Under the pieces are notes generated by a model. It saw only the letters and a list, made by a program, of their open reading frames with translations. It was not told the DNA's origin and searched no databases. A program made the translations under genes and the position numbers. Shown here in pieces: positions 27,666 to 35,177 of a stretch of DNA of 64,000 nt; within the stretch, counting starts at the first letter, position 1, and each line of letters opens with the position of its first letter. The stretch spans positions 101,924 to 165,923 of the forward strand of contig JAFXCL010000045.1 in the NCBI GenBank assembly GCA_017521485.1, read 5' to 3'. Origin of the DNA: Oscillospiraceae bacterium. Its GTDB lineage: Bacteria; Bacillota; Clostridia; Oscillospirales; Oscillospiraceae.

Positions 27666-27700
27666 TGACAGATGTGATATTCTATATAGTGATATTTTCA
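27665..27700 (+). promoter_or_regulatory. Promoter/operator region of the znu operon
   Basis: TTGACA at 27665-27670 is followed by two exact direct repeats of GTGATATT (27674-27681 and 27689-27696, 15-bp pitch). No -10 with ideal spacing is obvious (TATAGT at 27685 gives 14 bp). The repeats fall where a metal-responsive repressor such as Zur would act, but they are direct rather than inverted. Confidence 0.45.
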
Positions 27701-27720
27701 AGAAATTATGGATTTGGTTT

Positions 27721-28596
27721 ATGAAGAAATTAGCCTTTTTGATAATGTTTTCTATTTTTATCTTGCTGTTTTCCGGATGTGAGGCAAACAGCGAAGATTG
27801 CCAGATTGCGGCTACCACGCTCCCGGTTTATACATTTACAGCAGACCTTTGTGCAGGAACAGATCTAAAGGTTTGCCAAGTGATTACCCAAAACGTCTCC
27901 TGCCTGCATGACTATACCCTTCAGTCTTCCCAGATGCGCATCATCGAAACTGCTAAGACGATTGTGATCTCCGGTGCCGGTCTGGAAGATTTTCTGGAAG
28001 ATACTCTGTCCCATAAGCACACAATTGTTGATGCCTCTGCTAACATTGAACTTCTTTGTGCAGAAGAAGAGCATAACCACACTCACGGTCATAAGCACGA
28101 CACGGACCCACACATCTGGCTTTCTCCGCAAAACGCCAAGATAATGGCTTCCAATATCTGTACGGGTCTGACTGCGCAATATCCCCAATACGCAAATACA
28201 TTTTCTGATAACTTAACATCTCTCACAGCCAAGTTAGATGCACTTCAAGTTTACGGAACGCAAACACTGTCCCAGTTATCCTGTCGGGAGCTGATCACAT
28301 TCCACGACGGATTTTCCTATTTTGCTGATGCATTTGATCTTACTGTGTTAAAAGCTGTTGAAGAAGAAGCCGGCAGTGAGGCATCTGCAGCAGAGCTCAA
28401 GGAAATCATCACCTTGGTAGAAGATCACGCACTGCCTGCCATTTTCACCGAGACAAACGGCAGCGAATCTGCAGCAAGGACTATTTGCGCAGAAACGGGA
28501 GCTGCATATTTATCGCTGGATATGGCTATGTCAGAAGGAAACTATTTTGAAGTAATGTATCGCAATATTGACACTGTAAAGGAGGCATTGGAATGA
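27721..28596 (+). CDS. znuA: Zinc ABC transporter substrate-binding lipoprotein (ZnuA-like)
   Basis: A 291-aa cluster A-I metal-binding protein. A lipobox LLFSGC (Cys20) anchors it outside the membrane. A His/Asp/Glu-rich loop (EEEHNHTHGHKHDTDPHIWLSP, about residues 116-138) is typical of zinc rather than manganese binders. Metal ligands appear to be His in the CLHDYTLQ segment, His in DPHIWLS, His in LITFHDGFSYFA and an acidic residue near the C-terminus. A Shine-Dalgarno site is not obvious. Its stop overlaps the next start (ATGA), beginning znuA-znuC-znuB. Confidence 0.92.
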   Translation: MKKLAFLIMFSIFILLFSGCEANSEDCQIAATTLPVYTFTADLCAGTDLKVCQVITQNVSCLHDYTLQSSQMRIIETAKTIVISGAGLEDFLEDTLSHKHTIVDASANIELLCAEEEHNHTHGHKHDTDPHIWLSPQNAKIMASNICTGLTAQYPQYANTFSDNLTSLTAKLDALQVYGTQTLSQLSCRELITFHDGFSYFADAFDLTVLKAVEEEAGSEASAAELKEIITLVEDHALPAIFTETNGSESAARTICAETGAAYLSLDMAMSEGNYFEVMYRNIDTVKEALE

Positions 28597-29345
28597 ATAT
28601 ATTTTCCCACGGCGGCAGTTGTGGACATTCCTGTTGCCTTCGCATTCAGGGATTAAGCGTGAAAATCGGCAGTGATACCATTTTGGATCATATCGATTTG
28701 CATGTACACTGCGGTGAGCTCATCGCTCTGATCGGACCGAACGGAGCAGGCAAAAGCACCCTTTTAAAAGCGATTTTAGGACAGCAGGAGTTTGACGGCG
28801 TTATTTCCTTTGCAGTACCCGGTCAGCGGAGCCGTTCTCCGAAAATCGGCTATGTCCCCCAAAGCCCCGGTTTCGATCCGGGTGACCCCGTCACGGTGGC
28901 AGACCTGTTTGCCTGCTGTATGAGCAAGCGGCCTGCCTTTCTGGGAATTTCTAAAGCAATGCGCAATCAGATCCTGACCTGCCTGGAACGGGTACAGGGT
29001 GAGGACCTGATCGACAAGCGGGTAGGTACATTATCCGGCGGTGAATTACAGCGTGTTTTACTGGCACTCGCCCTTGAGCCGATCCCCAACATTCTAATAT
29101 TGGACGAACCGCTCTCCGGTGTGGATGTAGACGGAATTGAAACCCTTATGGATATGCTGGATGATATTCGTAAGAATTATGATCTTTCTATACTGATGAC
29201 GACCCACGATTTTGCCTCTCTTCCCAGATACGCAGATCAGGTAGCACTCATCGACCGTTCCTTAGTCAGTGTGGGAACACCTGTGGAGGTCCTGGGTTCT
29301 GATGCCTTCCGTAAGGTCTTTAACCGCAAAGGAGGGATCTTGTAA
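28593..29345 (+). CDS. znuC: Zinc ABC transporter ATP-binding protein (ZnuC-like)
   Basis: A 250-aa ATPase powering the metal importer. Walker A GPNGAGKSTLLKA, Q-loop YVPQSPGF, signature LSGGELQRVLLALAL, Walker B ILILDEPLSGVD and the switch TTHDF are all present. An extra N-terminal stretch HGGSCGHSCC (residues 6-15), rich in Cys and His, precedes the ABC domain and could bind metal; such extensions occur in clostridial homologues. The gene overlaps znuA by 4 bases and znuB by 1. Confidence 0.94.
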   Translation: MNIFSHGGSCGHSCCLRIQGLSVKIGSDTILDHIDLHVHCGELIALIGPNGAGKSTLLKAILGQQEFDGVISFAVPGQRSRSPKIGYVPQSPGFDPGDPVTVADLFACCMSKRPAFLGISKAMRNQILTCLERVQGEDLIDKRVGTLSGGELQRVLLALALEPIPNILILDEPLSGVDVDGIETLMDMLDDIRKNYDLSILMTTHDFASLPRYADQVALIDRSLVSVGTPVEVLGSDAFRKVFNRKGGIL

Positions 29346-30184
29346 TGGGTTTATGGTATGCAATCTGCGATCTGCTTCCCTCCGAAATGCTTCAGTGGGA
29401 CTTTATGAAAAACGCATTGCTGGCAGTTATTTTAATGGCGCCGCTATTTGGTCTATGCTCAACAATGATCGTAACCGGACAAATGAGCTTCTTCTCTGAT
29501 GCTTTGGGACATTCTGCCTTTACCGGCATTGCCATTGGCTGTATTTGCGGTGTGGCAGGGCCTACTTGGGTTGCGGTGGTCTTCTCTCTTGTGTTTGCAT
29601 TGCTGTTTTCCTATGTGCGCAGCAAAAGTAATCAAGCCGCCGACACACTGATCGGCGTATTTTCCAGCACCGCTGTTGCCCTTGGTATTTTTATTGCCAC
29701 ACTGGACGGGGGCAGCTTTGCAAAGTACAATAAATATCTCATTGGTGATATATTGTCCGTAACGCCGGCACACATCGGTATGCTTAGCTTGGTGCTATCT
29801 GGTGTGGTGATTTTCTGGGTTGTAAACGCAAACCGACTAACTCTGACCGCAATTCACCCCCAACTGGCATCCTCCAGAGGCATCAAAACCGGTCTGACAC
29901 AAACGGTATTTACTGCCGCTATCGCAGTGATTGTAACACTTGCCATTTCCTGGGTTGGTCTGCTGATATTAAATTCACTGCTTGTACTCCCCGGTGCATC
30001 TGCCAGAAACGTTTCAAAAAATTTGAAACAATACAGTCTCTTTGCAGTGCTGTTTGCGCTTATGGCAGGTATTGCCGGATTAACCGTTTCCTATTTTCTG
30101 GGGACATCTGCAGGTGCTGCAATCTCCCTGATTCTGGCTTTGATCTTTGCCGTCACCTTTTGTTTGAGAAAGGTTTGTTGCTGA
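29345..30184 (+). CDS. znuB: Zinc ABC transporter permease (ZnuB-like)
   Basis: A 279-aa membrane protein of the ABC-3 family with about eight to nine hydrophobic segments (for example FMKNALLAVILMAPLFGLCSTMIV, VSYFLGTSAGAAISLILALIFAVTF). The family motif GQMSFFSDALGHSAFTGIAIG is clear, as is LILNSLLVLPGASARNVSKN, which contacts the ATPase. It forms the channel of the zinc importer with ZnuA and ZnuC. Confidence 0.93.
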   Translation: MGLWYAICDLLPSEMLQWDFMKNALLAVILMAPLFGLCSTMIVTGQMSFFSDALGHSAFTGIAIGCICGVAGPTWVAVVFSLVFALLFSYVRSKSNQAADTLIGVFSSTAVALGIFIATLDGGSFAKYNKYLIGDILSVTPAHIGMLSLVLSGVVIFWVVNANRLTLTAIHPQLASSRGIKTGLTQTVFTAAIAVIVTLAISWVGLLILNSLLVLPGASARNVSKNLKQYSLFAVLFALMAGIAGLTVSYFLGTSAGAAISLILALIFAVTFCLRKVCC

Positions 30185-30185
30185 T

Positions 30186-30872
30186 ATGGATTTCGTAAAT
30201 ATTCAAATCATCGCCCGGATGAAAAGCGATTTTCCAACCAAATTCGGAATTCCCCGCCAAAGCGGACTTGTGGAAGATCTTCACTCTACCATAATTTTTG
30301 AACCGGAATTCAGAATTCCGGATGCGCTGCGTGGCATTGAGGACTACTCACATCTATGGATTATCTGGCAGTTTTCTGAGGCAGTTCGACAGGACTGGTC
30401 TCCCACTGTTCGCCCGCCGAGACTGGGCGGCAATACCCGGATGGGTGTGTTTGCAACCCGATCCCCCTTTCGGCCCAACGCACTGGGTATGTCCTGTGTA
30501 AAGCTGATCGGTCTTGAGCAAACTGAGAATAACGGCACTGTTATCCACGTTTCCGGTGCTGATCTTATGGACGGCACGCCTATATTCGATATCAAGCCCT
30601 ATATCCCATACAGTGATAGCCACACTGATGCTGTGGGCGGTTTTACGGACACAGCGGCGGATTTCATGTTAAATGTGGATTTTCCTCCGTCTCTTCTTAT
30701 GTCTATTCCGGAATCGAAGCGCGGTGCACTGCTGGGTGTCCTTTCCCACGATCCACGGCCTTCCTATCAAAGATCACCGGATCGGATATACGGCCTGTCT
30801 TTTGCAGGATTTGATATACGGTTTTCCGTTGATGGTTCAACCTTATTTGTGAAAGAAGTAACAAAATTATGA
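30186..30872 (+). CDS. trmO: tRNA (N6-threonylcarbamoyladenosine-37)-N6-methyltransferase TrmO
   Basis: A 228-aa YaeB/TrmO-family enzyme that adds a methyl group to t6A37 of tRNA-Thr, using SAM. Motifs include the N-terminal FPTKFGIPRQSGLVEDLHSTI, YSHLWIIWQF, the SAM pocket FATRSPFRPNALGMSCVKL and DIKPYIPYSDS. The C-terminal YQRSPDRIYGLSFAGFDIRF is the second domain. It starts 1 base after znuB, an unusual neighbour, and overlaps the amidohydrolase by 4 bases. The t6A precursor pathway enzyme TsaD is also in this window (44 kb). Confidence 0.93.
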   Translation: MDFVNIQIIARMKSDFPTKFGIPRQSGLVEDLHSTIIFEPEFRIPDALRGIEDYSHLWIIWQFSEAVRQDWSPTVRPPRLGGNTRMGVFATRSPFRPNALGMSCVKLIGLEQTENNGTVIHVSGADLMDGTPIFDIKPYIPYSDSHTDAVGGFTDTAADFMLNVDFPPSLLMSIPESKRGALLGVLSHDPRPSYQRSPDRIYGLSFAGFDIRFSVDGSTLFVKEVTKL

Positions 30873-31705
30873 TCATTGATTTTCACGCACACGCCTACCC
30901 GGATGCAGTTGCACCCAACGCCCTTTCCCATATGGGCTCTTTGGCCCACTGTTCGTTCTATACAGACGGTACTGATTATGGTCTGACATCATCTATGGCG
31001 AAGGCAAATATTGATTACAGTGTTGTCCTTCCGGTTGTCACCAATCCTGCAAAAACAAAATCAATCAACAATATTTCCATCGAAAAAAACGGAAGAAACG
31101 GTTTGATTTACCTAGGCGGTATGCACCCGGATACAGAAAACTATCAAGAGGAAATGGATCGACTGAAAGCAGCAGGCATCAAAGGCTTTAAGATCCATCC
31201 TCAGTACCAGAACACACCGATCGACGACATCCGATATCTGCGAATTTTGGAATATGCTGCAAAATTGGGGCTGTTTGTTGTTGCCCATGCAGGTGTTGAG
31301 GGCGCTTACCCGGATCGGCATCTAAGTGATCCGGAAATGATCCGAAATGCTCTTCGGCAAGTAGAGGGTCTTACATTGATCGCTGCCCATATGGGTGGTG
31401 TGCAATGCTGGGATCGTGTGACAGAAAATCTTCTTGACACAGGTGTCTATCTGGATGCATCCTGTGTTCTTGGCAGGTTAAAATCAGCAAGCCATCGGAT
31501 GATACACAAAAGAATACGATTAATGCGCCAGGAAAAATTCCTTGCGCTTGTCCATACCTTTGGTGCAGACCGTATTCTCTTCGGTTCTGACTCCCCTTGG
31601 ACGAGTCAAAAGGAATCTGTTAAGACTTTTATGAAACTTCCGCTATCTGAGGAAGAAAAAGATCGTATCCTCTATAAGAATGCAAGTCAATTGCTCGGAT
31701 TATAA
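30869..31705 (+). CDS. Metal-dependent amidohydrolase-superfamily protein (TIM barrel)
   Basis: A 278-aa TIM-barrel hydrolase of the amidohydrolase 2/TatD-like type. The metal ligands appear as IIDFHAHAYPD (residues 2-12), KIHPQYQ, VVAHAGVEGAY, LIAAHMGG and ILFGSDSPW. The last Asp and the HxH pair are the standard metal set. The substrate cannot be told; the family includes decarboxylases and lactonases. It overlaps trmO (ATGA) and is followed 30 bases later by the MATE gene. Confidence 0.85.
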   Translation: MIIDFHAHAYPDAVAPNALSHMGSLAHCSFYTDGTDYGLTSSMAKANIDYSVVLPVVTNPAKTKSINNISIEKNGRNGLIYLGGMHPDTENYQEEMDRLKAAGIKGFKIHPQYQNTPIDDIRYLRILEYAAKLGLFVVAHAGVEGAYPDRHLSDPEMIRNALRQVEGLTLIAAHMGGVQCWDRVTENLLDTGVYLDASCVLGRLKSASHRMIHKRIRLMRQEKFLALVHTFGADRILFGSDSPWTSQKESVKTFMKLPLSEEEKDRILYKNASQLLGL

Positions 31706-31735
31706 ACAGCTGAAAGCTTTAAAAGGAGTGGTAAA

Positions 31736-33112
31736 ATGAAACGAAATCAACATAGTATGACAAGTGGCCCGTTGTTTTCCGGAATCATAACGTATACCGT
31801 TCCAATCATACTTACCAGTCTTTTACAGCTGCTGTTTAATGCCGCAGACCTGGTTATTGTAGGCCGTTACTGTGGCAGTATCTCTGTAGCCGCTGTGAGT
31901 GTAACAGGTTCTATCACCCATCTGATTATCAATCTGTTTATTGGACTTTCCGTCGGTGCCGGTGTCAGTGTGGCACACGGACTTGGTGGCAATCGACCGG
32001 AGGAAGTACACCGCACCGTACACACTGCCCTTCCTATTGCACTGATCAGCGGCGCAATTTTGACAGTGATCGGTGTGGTCTTTGCGGAAGATTTTCTGAT
32101 TATGATGAAAACACCGGAAGATGTCCTTCCCCTTTCTACTGTCTATATGCGGATCTATTTTGGTGGAATCGTCTTTTCAATGGTCTATAACTTCTGCGCT
32201 GCGATCCTCCGGGCAGCAGGCGACACAAAAAGTCCCTTAGTATTTCTGATTATTTCCGGCATTGCCAACGTTGTTCTCAATGTCATATTTGTAACCGTTT
32301 TCCAAATGAATGTAGCCGGTGTTGCTTTGGCGACAACCGTTTCTTTTGGTATCTCAGCAGTACTGACTGTACGAGCACTGATGAAGCGGACTGACATCTG
32401 CAAGCTCTATCTTCGCAAACTGCGTTTTTACAAAGAACCGCTGCTGAAAATTCTCCGAATTGGTGTTCCCGCCGGTATTCAGGGCTGCTTGTTCTCCATC
32501 TCCAATGTGATTATTCAATCCTCTATCAATTCCTTCAATTCCGAAATGCTGATGTCCGGCAACGGCGCTGCCGCAAATATAGAGGGCTTCATCTATGCTA
32601 CAATGAACGCATTTCATCAGTCCGCTGTGAATTATACCGGACAAAACTTGGGTGCACATCGGTATGACCGTATTCGTAAATCTCTGGGTGTATGCCTGAT
32701 CTATACATCCGTTATCGGTTTGGCACTGAGCACACTCACGTTCACTTTCGGCAGACAGCTTCTGGGTATTTACATTGTAGATTCTCAGGAAGCCATTGAA
32801 TACGGACTTGTGAGATTCTCCTTTATATGTCTCCCCTATTTCTTATGCGGAATTATGGATGTGTTTACCGGTGCGCTTCGCGGACTTGGCGCATCCCTGA
32901 CACCAATGCTCATCAGTGTTTTAGGTGTATGCGGTATTCGTCTTGGTTGGATCTTTACAATTTTTCAAATTCCCCAGTACCATACGCCCAAGTGTCTGTA
33001 TCTGTCCTATCCAATTTCTTGGACCATAACACTTTTGGCGCAAGGGATTGCCTTTTCTGTAATTTATCGAAAAAAGTCAGGACATTCAATATTAAAACAA
33101 AACATTAAATAA
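31736..33112 (+). CDS. MATE-family multidrug/cation antiporter
   Basis: A 458-aa membrane transporter with about 12 helices in two homologous halves, each beginning with the family motif (LTSLLQLLFNAADLVIVGRYCG; GVPAGIQGCLFSISNVIIQSSIN). It likely exports drugs or metabolites using a Na+ or H+ gradient, as in the NorM/DinF class. AAAGGAG precedes the ATG. It may be the last gene of the znu transcript, or separate. No strong terminator is seen before the aro leader. Confidence 0.92.
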   Translation: MKRNQHSMTSGPLFSGIITYTVPIILTSLLQLLFNAADLVIVGRYCGSISVAAVSVTGSITHLIINLFIGLSVGAGVSVAHGLGGNRPEEVHRTVHTALPIALISGAILTVIGVVFAEDFLIMMKTPEDVLPLSTVYMRIYFGGIVFSMVYNFCAAILRAAGDTKSPLVFLIISGIANVVLNVIFVTVFQMNVAGVALATTVSFGISAVLTVRALMKRTDICKLYLRKLRFYKEPLLKILRIGVPAGIQGCLFSISNVIIQSSINSFNSEMLMSGNGAAANIEGFIYATMNAFHQSAVNYTGQNLGAHRYDRIRKSLGVCLIYTSVIGLALSTLTFTFGRQLLGIYIVDSQEAIEYGLVRFSFICLPYFLCGIMDVFTGALRGLGASLTPMLISVLGVCGIRLGWIFTIFQIPQYHTPKCLYLSYPISWTITLLAQGIAFSVIYRKKSGHSILKQNIK

Positions 33113-33118
33113 TTTTAC

Positions 33119-33147
33119 TTGCAAAATAAAATCTATTGTGTTATAGT
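33119..33147 (+). promoter_or_regulatory. Promoter of the aro operon leader
   Basis: TTGCAA (33119-33124), 17-bp spacer, TATAGT (33142-33147). The start would be near 33154, just before the leader-peptide ribosome site AAGGAG. Confidence 0.7.
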
Positions 33148-33173
33148 TTTAGTATCTTTCTAAGGAGACCATA

Positions 33174-33242
33174 TTGGCTATGCTTAACCTTGCTGCACAG
33201 TTCTATTTTATCAACTATTACTTTTTTATGGACAAAAAGTAA
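33174..33242 (+). CDS. Phe/Tyr-rich leader peptide of the aro operon
   Basis: A short ORF of 20 codons from ATG 33180, or 22 from TTG 33174, which sits better behind AAGGAG (33162-33167). It ends in tandem stops TAA TAG. Its centre reads FYFINYYFF, so 7 of 9 residues are Phe or Tyr, an extreme bias. It is followed by alternative hairpins and a terminator, then by genes for Phe and Tyr synthesis. This is the pattern of pheA- and trp-type attenuators, in which ribosome stalling at codons for the scarce amino acid opens the antiterminator. The peptide itself has no expected function. It is too short for ordinary gene finders. Confidence 0.85.
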   Translation: MAMLNLAAQFYFINYYFFMDKK

Positions 33243-33330
33243 TAGCGTTTTGTGCTGCAATGTTTTCTTCATTACTTCATCATTTTTAGCGCTGCACAAG
33301 ATCGCATCTGTGCAGCGCTTTCATTTTTTA
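33188..33330 (+). promoter_or_regulatory. Transcription attenuator of the aro operon
   Basis: Segment 1 (33190-33199, inside the leader ORF) can pair with segment 2 (33251-33260), 9 of 10 bases. Segment 2 (33250-33258) can instead pair with segment 3 (33291-33299), 8 of 9 bases. Segment 3 (33288-33298) forms with segment 4 (33309-33319) a perfect 11-bp terminator stem followed by TTCATTTTTT. A ribosome stalled on the Phe/Tyr codons (33201-33227) would mask segment 1, let 2 pair with 3, and prevent the terminator. Confidence 0.82.
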
Positions 33331-33348
33331 TGTAGGAGCTGATATTCA

Positions 33349-34350
33349 ATGATTGCTGTTTTAAAAAGTGGTACGACACCCGAACAGACTGCTCATCTTA
33401 TTAACTGGCTGAAGCATATGAATCTGGATGTCCATATCTCCGAAGGTCAGGAGTTTACCGTCCTGGGTCTGATCGGCGATACCAGTCGTGTAGATATGGA
33501 GCTGCTGGGCAGTCTGGAAATTGTGGACACTGTTAAGCGAATTTCTGAGCCGTATAAACAGGCAAGCCGAAACTTCCATCCTGACAATACTGTCATTACT
33601 ATAGGTAATGCAAAGATCGGTGGCGGACATTTTTCAATGATTGCAGGACCTTGTTCTGTAGAAAGTCAGGAACAGATCATAGCTGTTGCCACCTCCGTCA
33701 AAGAAGCTGGTGCCGACATTCTCCGCGGCGGTGCATTTAAGCCCCGTACTTCCCCCTATGCCTTCCAGGGAATGAAAGAGGCAGGTATCAAGTTGTTGTT
33801 AGAGGCTAAAAAAGCCACAGGACTGCCGATCATCACCGAAATTATGAACATCCGTACATTGGACCTGTTCGAGGATGTGGATATCATTCAGGTCGGCGCC
33901 AGAAATATGCAGAATTTTGATCTTTTGCAGGAATTGGGCAAAACCAAGAAGCCTATTTTACTAAAGCGTGGCCTGGCAAACACCCTTCAGGAGCTTTTAA
34001 TGAGTGCTGAATACATTATGAGTGAGGGCAATGAGAATATTATTCTCTGTGAACGGGGTATCCGTACCTACGAAACATATACCCGCAATACGCTGGATCT
34101 TTCTGCAATACCTGTGCTCCACGAAATTACCCATCTGCCAGTGGTTGTAGACCCCAGTCATGCAACCGGAAAAGCTTCACTTGTCCCCTCAATGGCTGTA
34201 GCAGCCGCAGCAGCCGGTGCAGACGGAATTATGGTGGAAGTCCATAACAATCCCGCTTGCGCTTTATGTGACGGCGCACAGTCCCTGACGCCTGCCCAGT
34301 TCGCTGACCTGAATGCCCGTGTGCAAAGAGTCCGGGAGGCGATCTTATGA
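33349..34350 (+). CDS. aroF: 3-deoxy-7-phosphoheptulonate (DAHP) synthase, type Ibeta
   Basis: A 333-aa enzyme joining phosphoenolpyruvate and erythrose-4-phosphate, the entry step of aromatic synthesis. The N-terminal ~70 residues form a ferredoxin-like/ACT-like regulatory domain (MIAVLKSGTTPEQ, QEFTVLGLIGD), as in Thermotoga-type enzymes where Tyr or Phe inhibit. The catalytic barrel has FSMIAGPCSVES, LRGGAFKPRTSPYAFQG, QVGARNMQNF, LLKRG and PVVVDPSHATGK. It is first in the aro operon behind the attenuator; its stop overlaps tyrA by 4 bases. Confidence 0.96.
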   Translation: MIAVLKSGTTPEQTAHLINWLKHMNLDVHISEGQEFTVLGLIGDTSRVDMELLGSLEIVDTVKRISEPYKQASRNFHPDNTVITIGNAKIGGGHFSMIAGPCSVESQEQIIAVATSVKEAGADILRGGAFKPRTSPYAFQGMKEAGIKLLLEAKKATGLPIITEIMNIRTLDLFEDVDIIQVGARNMQNFDLLQELGKTKKPILLKRGLANTLQELLMSAEYIMSEGNENIILCERGIRTYETYTRNTLDLSAIPVLHEITHLPVVVDPSHATGKASLVPSMAVAAAAAGADGIMVEVHNNPACALCDGAQSLTPAQFADLNARVQRVREAIL

Positions 34351-35177
34351 CCGTCGGCATTTTAGGACTCGGTCTGATCGGCGGCTCATTGGCAAGAGCA
34401 TATGCCAAAGCGGGACACAGGGTTCTCGCCTGTGAGCAGGACGAATCTATGCTTATGTTTGCCCAACTGGCTGGCGTATGTCATGGTGTATTGGATGTAA
34501 ATACAATTCCGTCCTGCGATCTTATTCTTTTATGTATCTATGCAGGCGGCTCTGGGGATTGGCTGGAAACTAACGGAAAATATATTTCTCCCAACACACT
34601 TGTAATGGACTGCTGCGGTATCAAAAGTGAGATTTGTAACCGCTGTTTCCCCATTGCGGAAAGGTATGGATTTACTTTTGTAGGCGGACATCCTATGGCA
34701 GGCTCCCATAATTCCGGCTTCAAATACAGCCGATCCAATTTATTCCAAGGTGCACCAATGGTCTTAGTACCACCCCGGTATGACGATGCACAGCTTTTAG
34801 AGCGCTGTCAGGACGCACTTGCTCCCTGCCGTTTTGGTTCTTTCTCTGTCACCACAGCTCAGGAACACGACAGAATAATTGCCTTCACATCCCAGATGCC
34901 CCACATTGTCAGCAATGCATTTATTAAGTCTCCAACTGCGCTGACCCACAAAGGCTTTTCCGCAGGAAGCTATAAGGATCTGACAAGAGTAGCCTGGTTA
35001 AACCCCGAAATGTGGGCAGAGCTGTTTCTGTCCAACCGTGAAAATGTGCTTTCTGAGTTGGATCAATACATTGGTGCGCTAAATCAATACCGCACAGCAA
35101 TTATGGAAAAGGATGAAGAGACATTAATTTCCCTTCTGGACGAAGGTCGCAAACGAAAAGAGGAGGTTGACGGATGA
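34347..35177 (+). CDS. tyrA: Prephenate dehydrogenase TyrA
   Basis: A 276-aa NAD(P)-dependent enzyme turning prephenate into 4-hydroxyphenylpyruvate for tyrosine. The dinucleotide motif GILGLGLIGGSLA (residues 3-15) opens the Rossmann domain. The catalytic region includes FVGGHPMAGSHNSG and FTSQMPHIVSNAF. It is shorter than homologues carrying a C-terminal ACT domain; that regulatory domain is absent, so allosteric Tyr control may rest on AroF and on transcription. It overlaps aroF and aroB by 4 bases each. Confidence 0.94.
   Translation: MTVGILGLGLIGGSLARAYAKAGHRVLACEQDESMLMFAQLAGVCHGVLDVNTIPSCDLILLCIYAGGSGDWLETNGKYISPNTLVMDCCGIKSEICNRCFPIAERYGFTFVGGHPMAGSHNSGFKYSRSNLFQGAPMVLVPPRYDDAQLLERCQDALAPCRFGSFSVTTAQEHDRIIAFTSQMPHIVSNAFIKSPTALTHKGFSAGSYKDLTRVAWLNPEMWAELFLSNRENVLSELDQYIGALNQYRTAIMEKDEETLISLLDEGRKRKEEVDG

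Noticed and set aside
33136-33342. A 68-codon frame through the aro leader.
   Set aside because: It runs through the terminator hairpin in a different frame from the Phe/Tyr leader peptide and has no ribosome site.
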